NCBI GenBank assembly: GCA_043812935.1
Contig: JBDRLO010000076.1
Span: forward strand, 1 to 62,042
Length of the DNA: 62,042 nucleotides
Direction of reading: 5' to 3'
Source of the DNA: JBDRNE01 sp043812935
GTDB lineage: Bacteria > Omnitrophota > Gorgyraeia > Tantalellales > Tantalellaceae
Part shown: piece after piece, positions 34,325 to 42,930 of the stretch
How positions within the stretch are numbered: the stretch's first letter is position 1
Layout of the letters: each line of letters starts with the position of its first letter
Notes under the pieces: model-generated
The model's input: only the letters and a program-made list of their open reading frames with translations
Databases searched by the model: none
What the model was told of the DNA's origin: nothing
Translations under genes and position numbers: made by a program

Positions 34325-37300
34325 TTGAAGGCACAGTTAGATATGAGATTAAAAAAAAATAATAATATTATTAAAATTATAGCATTAGGACTTAGCTTTT
34401 CATTGCTTTGGAATGGTGTAATGTGGGCTGATCCTAATGTTTTTGAAAAGGAAACTTTACAGCCTTTGACGCGTTTTACAGATTTTACTACGAATGAATT
34501 TATTTCCGGGATTGTAGGAAAGTATCTTAAGATATATTTTAGAGGTATAGAAAATGATTTTCGTAATTTAAATGTTCAGCATCTGCAAAGACTAATTAAC
34601 GAACGGCTAAAGCAAATAAAAGCTTTAAAAAATGTTCCTCCGGAAGTAAATAATAAGATCCCTGATAAAGTAAGAACTGATAAAAAGAATGCTTGTATAG
34701 TTGATCTAGGATCAGTCAAAATAAGATATTATAATCATCAAATACCTGGAGCTGAGGTTCCGGATCGTGATCCGGATAATCGTTTTTATAAAGCATATCC
34801 TGTTTTTCGGGGAGACTATCTTTCTAAACAATTCTTAGTTGAGGAACAAAACTTTGCGGCTTCTAATAAATTTCATCCAAATTCACCCGGTCCCGCGCTT
34901 TTTTTTGATTTTAAAACCGATACATGGCGGGCATTAAAAGACGTTCCTGAAGCAAGCCGTAAAATGTCAGAACATGATGTAATGAATATCGCGTGTAAAG
35001 AGTTAGTTTTTGATAGGAATAAAACGTCTCTTTCTGCGGGAAACCCTGTATATGATTATGTGTCAAAGGACAGCGGTTTTGAAGAGATTAAGCTGTATAT
35101 TCTTAATGACGATGAATTTAAACAAAATCTTACGGATAAAAAATCACAGTGTTTGGCCAAAGGATTAATAACGCATGCCGGGACGTACACGGATCCTGCC
35201 ACAGGTTTGTCCAGAGCGTTGAATCTTTTTATGCCGGAATCGGTTTATAATTATTTTACAGAATTATTGGAAAAAATGTCATCTATGAAATATGCGGGCG
35301 AGTTGCTTGCGTTCTGGAAAACACATGAATTGCGCCATTTAAAGGACAGAAAAGCTGATATTGATGGAAAATTTACAGAGTCAGAAAAAGATGCCGCGGA
35401 AATTATTCTTTGGATGAGTAAAACCTTATGGGCATTGAAAAAAAATAATTTACATGATGCTTTTGAATATGTGAATAAGATTGAAACGATAGAAAGTCAT
35501 GTTCTTTGTTTGTGTGAAATGCGAGGCCGGCTTCATGAGGCAAGCGGAAATTTGCAGGAAGCGTGTGACAATTATTTCACGGCATTAGCTATTATGAATT
35601 CGGATAATGCGAAAGTGCTGATAGGCCACACACTTGAAACAAAAACTATAGAAATGATTGAATCTTTGCAGCAAATTGTAGATAGAAATGTGAACAAATT
35701 TCCAATAAATAAAAAGAAAGCTGCGAATGCTATTGTGAATCCAAAGATCTCCCACAATCTATTTGTAGCGCGTATGGAAGCAGTGAGTACTTCCCCTCTT
35801 TTTTCTTTTGACGAGGACATGAAGCACAATAATCTTTGTATTATATATTTTGCGTGTGTTCCGATTATGTGCAGCTATATAGAGAATATTCTGCGGGAAA
35901 AAAACAAAATAACTTCATTTGCAAAAGAGATTGTAAGGGAATTATTGAAATTGATCGAAAAAGGAAAATTGGTAAACCCAATACTAAATGAAACTGAGAA
36001 TGATTATTTGGGGCGGGTGTATTATATTGCCGGAGAAGTATTCGCAGGACTTGGAAGTACTAATAAGGCTTTTGAATGCTTTGAACAGGCCTTGGATTAT
36101 GATGATACTGTTCCAGTATATTATGCCAGAAAAGCTGAGTTTTTGGTGGTTACGAAAAAAACAATGGAATCTCTTGCTGAGGCGCGAGAACTTTTATCGC
36201 AGGCTGAACAAAAATTCGGTTCTTTGGAAGTTTTCAGCAGTGCGTGGGTTTTTATAAGCGAAAAAGAAGTTTCAATAAAAAACGCCTTTGAAGAAGAGCA
36301 AGAAATGCATATGTTTTATGAGGAAATGTTAGAACTGTACAAAAATGGCAGATATAAGACCTGTCAGGAACGCATAGTTGAATACGAAAACGGAAAAAAT
36401 GGTTCTCCCAAAAAAAAGATTTCAGCAGAGCTAATGCGATTAAAAAGAGACGCGCATTCAGCGCTAAAATCAAGTCTAAACGCGCAAAAATGGATTAAAA
36501 TGGGGGATATGTCCCAAGCTGAATGGCATTTTAGGAGAGTTTTGCTGAAAAATCCTAATGATTCAAATGCCTGTAAAATAGTGAATATTTTTGAACGTGA
36601 AACCGAAATGCAAAAGCAACAAGTAATTACAGAACATTTGCTGCAGCAGAAACTGTCTGAAGCAAAAAAATATGTTTCAAGCGCCAAAGATAGAGAAGAA
36701 AGAGGGCTTATTGCAAAAGCAAGAAAAAGTTATCAAAGTGCTTTAGCTGAGCTTGCGCAAATTTCCTATAAAAACGAAGAAGCAGCACTTTTAAAAACAG
36801 AACTAGAAAAAGAATTAAAAGAGATAGAAAATCTGCCTGATAGAATTGAAAAAGTTCATGGGAACAATCATGATGAAGAGCCTAAAAAAAGACAGAAAAT
36901 TGTTACGAAGAAAAACGAAGAAGCCCCTAAGAATAAGGAAGAAAATGATGAAGATTACGGCAAACCGAAAATAAATAGAAAAATACGTCTTTCGGAAAAA
37001 GCCGCAAGGCTTTTGGGGAAGAAAAATGATATTGATCGTGAAAAAATTCTGAATATGATTAAAAACGTTGCGGCTGGCCGGCGGGATAATGTTAAAAAAA
37101 TTGAGCCACGCAAAAATCTTTTTAGAATAAGAGGTGACGAAAAAGACGTTGAGAGCAGGGTAGTTTTTACTTTTTGTGATGACAGCAGCATGTTAGTTCT
37201 TTTGATAAAGAAGAAGTCTCAAATAAAATACCCCAATATACTTAAACACTTTACGGAAGGGTTTGATTATGGGCCGATTATGGCATCTTCAGAGGAAATG

Positions 37301-40300
37301 GAAGACTTTGAAAAAAGGATAAAAGCATCAAAAAATGAAAATGTTCTTATGGCCATAGAGTTTCTGACAGGCGGAGTGCTTATTCTTTTTGTGTGTGAAA
37401 TTTTCCGGCAGATTTGGCATGGAAAGGTTTGTAAAAAATTGATTGGCCGCCATTCTAAATTGGCCGCGGCAGGAAATTTCATTTTCCGGGAGAAATCATA
37501 TTTCCCTTCAAATATAGAAAAGATTATTCATGGTTTGATTGTATTCGGATCAAAAGGTGTTGCTAAAGTTTCTGAATTTTTCAAGATAGTCATAGAATTA
37601 AGTAAAATAGCTATTCAAAAGAAAAAATATTTTGGTATTTTTCAGAAGCCTGTTCAACTCTGGTATGACAGGAGTGTTACAGCACAAATCCCAAAAGAAA
37701 AAATCATGAAAAATCTTGAATTAATAGTTGCAAATGCCGAAAATTTAGAGGAAGAAACCAAACAATTTGGGTTTGGCAGACAATTAAAAACTATTGATAT
37801 TGGATCGTATGTAAAGTCTTTATCTATTCTTCAAAACATGCTTAATAATACAAATATTTCTACTTATAGATTGAAAAATTATATCAGAGAAGCAGTAACT
37901 GAGATATTTTGTAAACAGGTAAATTTTTATCGAGAGGAGCCCTTGAAAGAAGATGTAGAATTATTAACTGAAACTTTTGATTATATTTTAAGTGAAGAAT
38001 CAAGGCACTTGGTTAAAGAGGATGCTCTTAAATTTGCTGTTGGAATTTTTATTGATATGCTGAAATCAAAAAAGATGCTTATGAATGGGAATCATAGAAT
38101 AATTAGCATGATTATGAATTTTATACTGCTAAAAAATGGTTTTCCTTGTTTTGTTTTGACATTGGATAATGTAGTCAAATACTATGCAATAAGTAAGTCA
38201 ATACAACGTGGAGATAGGAACTATAGCGATGATGAAATAACAGAATTTTTCAGAAAAGAAATAGAAAAAAACAGGGAAAAATTTAATTGGTTTAATTGGA
38301 TAAAAAAATGTTTAAAGATGCCGGGATTGAAGAATCCTGTTTTTTTGAAAGAAAATAAAGGTTCTTTTGTTGTAACGCCGAACGAAAATAAGGATTCCGA
38401 TCTTTCTGTGCCTTTAAAAGAGATAAAAACTCCGGCAGATATAGTGACAATGAAAGCCCCGGCTGCATCGCCCATAGAACTTGATGCGAGAGTGGATTTA
38501 AAATATATAACCGGTTTAATCTCGCAAGCTCGGGAAAGGACTGACGAGGCAAACATTTCGGAAGCAGTTGGTTATATCAATGTACATGCCCCGCCGTTTA
38601 ATGGTTCCAGGATTAATCCCGCAAATATTAAACTTTTTTCAATAGACTTGGGCAAAAAACTTGGTATTCCAAGGTTTAAAATGGCGGAAAGCGCGCAGGA
38701 TCTTATTTATGTGTTTCCAATTTATGACAGCGAAAAAAACATACTCAAGCTTTATGCGACTAAACAATATTTTGAATCACAGTTGAAGAATAATGCACTG
38801 GCATTGGCTGAAGCCATAGATCACGAATACACTGAAAAGGTTTTAGGGTATTCACACCGCGTGGCTTGTTCACGATCATACTTTTTCGCTACAGAAAAAA
38901 ACCAATTAACGCCTTTTCACAATTTTTATATTAATCAGATTATTTCAGAAGGCAATTTTTCTTTAGCAAAATTTATTGTTCCAGAACGGCACGCTTCTAA
39001 AGATGTTATTGAGGCTTTTGAGAACAATAAAACATTAATCGGCAAAATAGAAAATTATGATAAGCGTTTCTTTGATTATTTGTGTGCTGTTGTTCGTTTA
39101 AGGGATTTTAGTAAGTTCTTAATACGACAAATAGATAAAAATATAGCAAAACAGAATTATGCTGCATTTAAGGATTCAGATACAATTTTATTGGATGGAG
39201 TTGAGTCCGGGATGAGTCCTTTGACTATGCCGGATGAAACTGAACTTCGTGAAAAGCTTTTTGATGTTATTTCTAAAGAAAGCACAGGCCAAGGCAAGAT
39301 ATTATCCCTGGGAATAGGAAGAGGTCTTTTTGAGGCCCCCTTTGTAGGGGCGGGATATGATATGACAGGAATGGATTTTTGCCCGGAGGTCTTATCTTGC
39401 GCAAAAAAAAGAGGAATCAAAACAATAGAAGCTGATGTGGATGACCAGACTGTTTGGGAAAACTTGCACAAAAACCATGCCAAATTTGATACTGTGATTA
39501 TTCCTGAATCAATTGGGTATTATGATGAAGACAAGTTGTTTGAGAATATAAAAACTATTTTAAAACCTGGCGGGGATTTATATATTCTTGTTAGCGCAGA
39601 GTTGGCAGGGCTTTCTTTTGGTTATAAAGGGTTTAACTATAACCAAATTAAGGAAAAACTTAAGAGAAGCGGGTTTTTATTTAACAAAAAAACACAATGC
39701 AGGCATTACAACGGGAAGAAAACGACTATATGTTTAGTTAAGGCATCGCTTCCCGTTGAAAACAAGAATACAGCAGTTGAAGCTATTAAAAAACAGTATA
39801 GTGTGTTTGACGGGTCTGAAAGTCTTTTTGGGGGTATAAGCGGACATATTAGTACGGTAGCATCTCCTGAAGCATCAGAGCTTCGCAAAAAACTTTCGCA
39901 AGTTATTCTAAAACAAACTGGTCCATCTAGCAAAATATTGTCTCTTGCAGTGGGAAACGGTATATTTGAAGAAAATTTTGTTAGGGCAGGCTGCACAGTT
40001 ACCGGAGTTGACTGTACTCCCGAGGTTTTAGAACTGGCTAAACAAAGAGGTATAAATACGATAGAAGCGGATGTGAATAATTCAAATTTGTGGCAAGAAC
40101 TTGAGAAAAAAGAGAAATTTGATGCGGTAATTATTTCTGAAACAATAGGTTATTTCAATGAAGATGTGCTTTTTGAAAGGATAAAAAAAGTATTAAATCC
40201 AGGAGGGCGTATATATATTTTAACAACGCGAAATTCTGAAGAGAGGATGCCGGATTATAAAAGGTTTAATTCTAGGCGGATAAGGGCAAAACTTAGAAAA

Positions 40301-41146
40301 AGTGGATTTATTTGTTCGGAATATTTCGAAGGAAAATATTATCGCGATAATTTTCTAAAAGTACGTTTAATGACAACAAGATTACCTATTCAAAGAAAGA
40401 GAACTGAAAATCAACGAAATCAAACAAAAACGAAAAACATGAAAACTCCTAAAATTTTATGGGATGGTGAAAGAATTATCCGAAACGTTGAAGAAATTGT
40501 ACCTCGTCTTGTTCAAGGGATGATAGATACGGCTGAAGAGGCTTTCCAGAAGAAAGAAAAAGTTATTTTATATCTTGACGAAGCGTTTTCACAAAACAAT
40601 GAAGAAGAAGTTTCAGGTGCAATAGAAGACGTAATTAATTTACTAACAAATATTAAAAACAACAATAAAAGCCTTTTTGAATTTTTGAACGGTAAACTGG
40701 AAGTGCGTTGCGGGACAAAAGAAGAATTTAAGTCTAAAAAAGGAAAGGTTAAATCGGAAAATATTATAGTTGTTACTACTAAAGCCAATTATGAAGCAGG
40801 TTATTTTTCAACTATTGACGGGAATGGTATTATCGCCGCTATTGATGACAAAGATTTGCCCCAAAAGGCATATTGTCCTCTGGTTGAAACTGTTTTTTTC
40901 GCGATTGGTAAGTATCTCATTGGTAAGGATCTCAACTGGAACGAAGAAAAACTTTGCGAATGGTATGAAAAAATTCCGAATGTAACGCTTATAAAAGACC
41001 TTTCAAAAGCGGAGTATGCCGATTTATTTAATGGTAACGCGAAAAGCATAATTGTAAGATTAATACCAAATGCCGTTGAATTCAAAACAGATGATAAACA
41101 TGCTGAAATAATAAGGCATGTAAGGGATGTTCTGAGTAAGGCATAG
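34325..41146 (+). CDS. Giant exported mosaic protein (2273 aa) with HExxH, TPR-like, Fic-like and tandem methyltransferase-like regions
   Basis: The open start is TTG at 34325; the ATG at 34343 is an equal candidate. A signal peptide ends around residue 37 (FSLLWNGVMWADP). A zincin-like HELRH motif is at 334-338 in FWKTHELRHLKD. TPR-like helices lie at about 555-620 and 690-740, a Lys/Glu-rich linker at 830-890, and a hydrophobic segment at about 1008-1024. A Fic-like motif, MLMNGNHRIISMIMNFILL, lies near 1252, with NGNHR where Fic enzymes have (D/E)GN(G/K)R. Two class I methyltransferase-like domains start at about 1657 (ILSLGIGRGLFE) and 1869 (ILSLAVGNGIFE) and align with each other along ~140 residues. 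The C-terminal ~230 residues are unrecognised. Domain calls are by eye. The role and even the compartment are uncertain, since SAM is not expected outside the cytoplasm. Confidence 0.7.
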   Translation: MKAQLDMRLKKNNNIIKIIALGLSFSLLWNGVMWADPNVFEKETLQPLTRFTDFTTNEFISGIVGKYLKIYFRGIENDFRNLNVQHLQRLINERLKQIKALKNVPPEVNNKIPDKVRTDKKNACIVDLGSVKIRYYNHQIPGAEVPDRDPDNRFYKAYPVFRGDYLSKQFLVEEQNFAASNKFHPNSPGPALFFDFKTDTWRALKDVPEASRKMSEHDVMNIACKELVFDRNKTSLSAGNPVYDYVSKDSGFEEIKLYILNDDEFKQNLTDKKSQCLAKGLITHAGTYTDPATGLSRALNLFMPESVYNYFTELLEKMSSMKYAGELLAFWKTHELRHLKDRKADIDGKFTESEKDAAEIILWMSKTLWALKKNNLHDAFEYVNKIETIESHVLCLCEMRGRLHEASGNLQEACDNYFTALAIMNSDNAKVLIGHTLETKTIEMIESLQQIVDRNVNKFPINKKKAANAIVNPKISHNLFVARMEAVSTSPLFSFDEDMKHNNLCIIYFACVPIMCSYIENILREKNKITSFAKEIVRELLKLIEKGKLVNPILNETENDYLGRVYYIAGEVFAGLGSTNKAFECFEQALDYDDTVPVYYARKAEFLVVTKKTMESLAEARELLSQAEQKFGSLEVFSSAWVFISEKEVSIKNAFEEEQEMHMFYEEMLELYKNGRYKTCQERIVEYENGKNGSPKKKISAELMRLKRDAHSALKSSLNAQKWIKMGDMSQAEWHFRRVLLKNPNDSNACKIVNIFERETEMQKQQVITEHLLQQKLSEAKKYVSSAKDREERGLIAKARKSYQSALAELAQISYKNEEAALLKTELEKELKEIENLPDRIEKVHGNNHDEEPKKRQKIVTKKNEEAPKNKEENDEDYGKPKINRKIRLSEKAARLLGKKNDIDREKILNMIKNVAAGRRDNVKKIEPRKNLFRIRGDEKDVESRVVFTFCDDSSMLVLLIKKKSQIKYPNILKHFTEGFDYGPIMASSEEMEDFEKRIKASKNENVLMAIEFLTGGVLILFVCEIFRQIWHGKVCKKLIGRHSKLAAAGNFIFREKSYFPSNIEKIIHGLIVFGSKGVAKVSEFFKIVIELSKIAIQKKKYFGIFQKPVQLWYDRSVTAQIPKEKIMKNLELIVANAENLEEETKQFGFGRQLKTIDIGSYVKSLSILQNMLNNTNISTYRLKNYIREAVTEIFCKQVNFYREEPLKEDVELLTETFDYILSEESRHLVKEDALKFAVGIFIDMLKSKKMLMNGNHRIISMIMNFILLKNGFPCFVLTLDNVVKYYAISKSIQRGDRNYSDDEITEFFRKEIEKNREKFNWFNWIKKCLKMPGLKNPVFLKENKGSFVVTPNENKDSDLSVPLKEIKTPADIVTMKAPAASPIELDARVDLKYITGLISQARERTDEANISEAVGYINVHAPPFNGSRINPANIKLFSIDLGKKLGIPRFKMAESAQDLIYVFPIYDSEKNILKLYATKQYFESQLKNNALALAEAIDHEYTEKVLGYSHRVACSRSYFFATEKNQLTPFHNFYINQIISEGNFSLAKFIVPERHASKDVIEAFENNKTLIGKIENYDKRFFDYLCAVVRLRDFSKFLIRQIDKNIAKQNYAAFKDSDTILLDGVESGMSPLTMPDETELREKLFDVISKESTGQGKILSLGIGRGLFEAPFVGAGYDMTGMDFCPEVLSCAKKRGIKTIEADVDDQTVWENLHKNHAKFDTVIIPESIGYYDEDKLFENIKTILKPGGDLYILVSAELAGLSFGYKGFNYNQIKEKLKRSGFLFNKKTQCRHYNGKKTTICLVKASLPVENKNTAVEAIKKQYSVFDGSESLFGGISGHISTVASPEASELRKKLSQVILKQTGPSSKILSLAVGNGIFEENFVRAGCTVTGVDCTPEVLELAKQRGINTIEADVNNSNLWQELEKKEKFDAVIISETIGYFNEDVLFERIKKVLNPGGRIYILTTRNSEERMPDYKRFNSRRIRAKLRKSGFICSEYFEGKYYRDNFLKVRLMTTRLPIQRKRTENQRNQTKTKNMKTPKILWDGERIIRNVEEIVPRLVQGMIDTAEEAFQKKEKVILYLDEAFSQNNEEEVSGAIEDVINLLTNIKNNNKSLFEFLNGKLEVRCGTKEEFKSKKGKVKSENIIVVTTKANYEAGYFSTIDGNGIIAAIDDKDLPQKAYCPLVETVFFAIGKYLIGKDLNWNEEKLCEWYEKIPNVTLIKDLSKAEYADLFNGNAKSIIVRLIPNAVEFKTDDKHAEIIRHVRDVLSKA

Positions 41147-41615
41147 TTACGCGTAACGCGTAGCACGTTACACGGAACATGTAGCACGTTACACGGAACA
41201 TGCAACACGGAACACCTCACACGAAACACGCTACACGAAACACGCCACACGAAACACGCTACACGAAACACGCTACACGAAACACGCTACACGAAACACG
41301 CTACACGGAACACGGAACACGCAACACGGAACACGAAACACGCAACACGGAACATGCAACACGTAACACGTAACACGGAACACGCAACACGGAACACGCA
41401 ACACGGAACACGCTACACGAAACACGCTACACGAAACACGCTACACGAAACACGAAACACGCTACACGAAACACGCTACACGGAACACGCAACACGAAAC
41501 ACGCAACACGGAACACGTAACACGGAACATGCAACACGTAACACGTAACACGGAACACGCAACACGTAACATTTTACACGTAATATGTTACACGCAATAT
41601 GTTACACGATTCACG
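41147..41615 (+). repeat. 67-unit heptanucleotide tandem array (NNACACG)
   Basis: 469 nt made of exactly 67 seven-base units without a single phase slip. Nearly every unit ends in ACACG; the two leading bases vary among AA, CT, GA, CA, TA and TT. The centre alternates AAACACG/CTACACG, while the edges decay (TAGCACG, GAACATG, TAATATG, ATTCACG). It starts at the stop codon of the 2273-aa gene and ends 6 nt before a GTAGGGACAGGC hairpin (41621-41650). As 7 is not a multiple of 3, translation gives a 7-residue repeat that is not a real protein. Fragments of the same word occur in many other gaps of the window. Confidence 0.95.
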
Positions 41616-41620
41616 TTGAT

Positions 41621-41650
41621 GTAGGGACAGGCCCCCGTGCCTGTCCGTTA
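41621..41650 (+). repeat. GTAGGGACAGGC...GCCTGTCCGTTA hairpin repeat
   Basis: Full-length copy of the directional hairpin family, between the heptamer array and the cinA promoter, in the same orientation as the copies at 5216, 49278, 59138 and 59191. Confidence 0.75.
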
Positions 41651-41667
41651 CTAGATCATTGCGTTGT

Positions 41668-41695
41668 TTGCAATTCATTTTCTTTGCAGTATAAT
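41668..41695 (+). promoter_or_regulatory. Promoter of cinA/pncC, leaderless arrangement
   Basis: -35 TTGCAA (41668-41673), 16-nt spacer, perfect -10 TATAAT (41690-41695). The ATG at 41703 begins 8 nt after the last base of the -10, so its A is the expected transcription start. There is no Shine-Dalgarno. Confidence 0.65.
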
Positions 41696-41702
41696 ACTTT
41701 TT

Positions 41703-42188
41703 ATGAGTTCTCAAAAAAAAGAATCTATTGAAAAAAATTTGTTCCGTTTATTGAACACGAAAAAACGAACATTGTCTTTTGCTGAATCATGTACAGGCGG
41801 GTTAGTTTCTAACCGTTTTACAGATATCCCAGGTAGTTCTAAATATTTTTTAGGTAGTATTGTTAGTTATTCAAATTCCGCTAAAATATCTCTTCTAAAT
41901 GTGCCTAAGGAAACCATAAGAAAGTACGGAGCTGTTAGCCGTCAAACATGTTTGGCCATGGCAAAAGGTGTAAAAGATATTTTTTGTTCGGATATTGCTG
42001 CCGCGGTTACAGGTGTTGCGGGCCCTGGGGGCGGAACTGCTAAAAAACCGGTAGGGCTTGCTTACGTAGCGGTTGTTTCAAACAGAAAAAAAATATGTAA
42101 AAAATTATTTTTTAAAGGCTCACGGAAGATTATTCAAAATAAATCTGCTGATGCGGTGTTAAAAATGGTTAGCCGGTTAGCCGGTTAG
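41703..42188 (+). CDS. pncC: CinA C-terminal domain protein / nicotinamide-nucleotide amidase
   Basis: Hydrolyses NMN to NaMN in the pyridine nucleotide salvage cycle; CinA proteins are also linked to competence. 161 aa, only the C-terminal amidase domain. Signatures: LSFAESCTGGLVSNRFTDIPGSS (catalytic Ser in the SCTGG region), GSIVSYSNSAK, and AAVTGVAGPGGGTAKKPVGLAYVAV. An upstream in-frame start at 41664 would put the promoter inside the gene, so ATG 41703 is preferred. The stop codon and the last residues (VSRLAG) are encoded by a GGTTAGCC-type repeat, so the C-terminus seems to have been rewritten by the repeat. It heads the pncC-thpR-recA-recX-alaS set. Confidence 0.92.
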   Translation: MSSQKKESIEKNLFRLLNTKKRTLSFAESCTGGLVSNRFTDIPGSSKYFLGSIVSYSNSAKISLLNVPKETIRKYGAVSRQTCLAMAKGVKDIFCSDIAAAVTGVAGPGGGTAKKPVGLAYVAVVSNRKKICKKLFFKGSRKIIQNKSADAVLKMVSRLAG

Positions 42189-42227
42189 CCAGTTTTCGTG
42201 AAACGTGTAGCGTGTGGCGTGTAACGC
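42167..42227 (+). repeat. Octamer repeat overlapping a gene end, followed by inverted heptamer words
   Basis: 42167-42194 is GGTTAGCC repeated about three times; the TAG at 42186-42188 is the pncC stop codon. It is followed at 42197-42227 by CGTGAAA CGTGTAG CGTGTGG CGTGTAA CGC, the reverse complement of the NNACACG word. Confidence 0.75.
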
Positions 42228-42233
42228 AAAATT

Positions 42234-42800
42234 ATGAATGAAATACGTACTTTTATTGCGGTGGAACTTTCTGACGAAGCAAAGGCTGAATTGAGCAGGA
42301 TCCAGTCTGTTTTTCAGAAAAATCCTGATAATATCAAGTGGGTAAAACCTGATAATATTCATCTTACTTTAAAATTTTTAGGAAATATCCAAGAAAACAA
42401 ATCCGAAGAGATCGAAAATGTTTTAAAAAAAGCAGTTTTAGGAATAGCTCCGTTTGAAATTGTTTTACATGGGTTGGGTGTGTTTCCTGGAGAAAATGTT
42501 CCGCGTGTATTGTGGGTAGGAATAAAAGACGGCGCAAAACAACTAACGGATATTGCTGATAAAATTGAAACCCTTTTGGCTGAAAAAGGTTTTCCTAAAG
42601 AAAAACGTAACTTCAGCGCGCATCTTACGTTAGGAAGAATAAAGCATATTAAAAACCGTACTTTATTTAAAAATTTGTTAAATTCTGTCATAGTAAAACA
42701 GGTCTCAGTCCATGTTGGCCGAATTGTGCTTTTTAAATCAAAGCTTAGTTCAGAAGGAGCTTTGCATGAAGTCTTACAGGTTATAAATCTTACCAAATAG
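42234..42800 (+). CDS. thpR: RNA 2',3'-cyclic phosphodiesterase (ThpR/LigT)
   Basis: 2H phosphoesterase that opens 2',3'-cyclic phosphates to 2'-phosphates. The two catalytic HxTx motifs are His43-Leu-Thr45 (HLTLKFLG) and His130-Leu-Thr132 (HLTLGRI). N-terminus RTFIAVELSDEAK as in the family. 188 aa is normal. It lies between pncC and recA, a common neighbourhood. No Shine-Dalgarno; the upstream sequence is repeat DNA. Confidence 0.93.
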   Translation: MNEIRTFIAVELSDEAKAELSRIQSVFQKNPDNIKWVKPDNIHLTLKFLGNIQENKSEEIENVLKKAVLGIAPFEIVLHGLGVFPGENVPRVLWVGIKDGAKQLTDIADKIETLLAEKGFPKEKRNFSAHLTLGRIKHIKNRTLFKNLLNSVIVKQVSVHVGRIVLFKSKLSSEGALHEVLQVINLTK

Positions 42801-42863
42801 ATTCTTAAATCATTATTATTTATTATAATATTATTTCAGTATATATATTATACAAGAATTTCT

Positions 42864-42892
42864 TTGCAAAAAAGAGTTTCCATAAGTATAAT
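42864..42892 (+). promoter_or_regulatory. Sigma-70-type promoter of recA
   Basis: -35 TTGCAA (42864-42869), 17-nt spacer, -10 TATAAT (42887-42892). The AGGAGG ribosome binding site follows before ATG 42931. I see no E. coli-type CTG-N10-CAG or Bacillus-type LexA box in the gap. Confidence 0.7.
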
Positions 42893-42930
42893 AGTCAGCA
42901 AATGAATAGAACAGCTACCAGGAGGTCATT

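Noticed and set aside
41354..41548. Open frame of 64 codons with TRNTEHATRNTQHGT-like repeats
   Set aside because: It is only the translation of the 7-nt array (21 nt = 7 residues); it has no ribosome binding site and no protein-like composition.
41147..41615. CRISPR array
   Set aside because: Units are 7 nt with 2 variable bases; there are no 23-47-nt repeats with unique spacers and no cas genes nearby.
42359..42796. Antisense open frame of 145 codons opposite thpR
   Set aside because: A shadow of a well-supported gene; no recognisable protein features.
42801..42930. LexA/SOS box in front of recA
   Set aside because: No CTG-N10-CAG or GAAC-N4-GTTC pattern was found. The clade may use another motif, so this is absence of evidence only.
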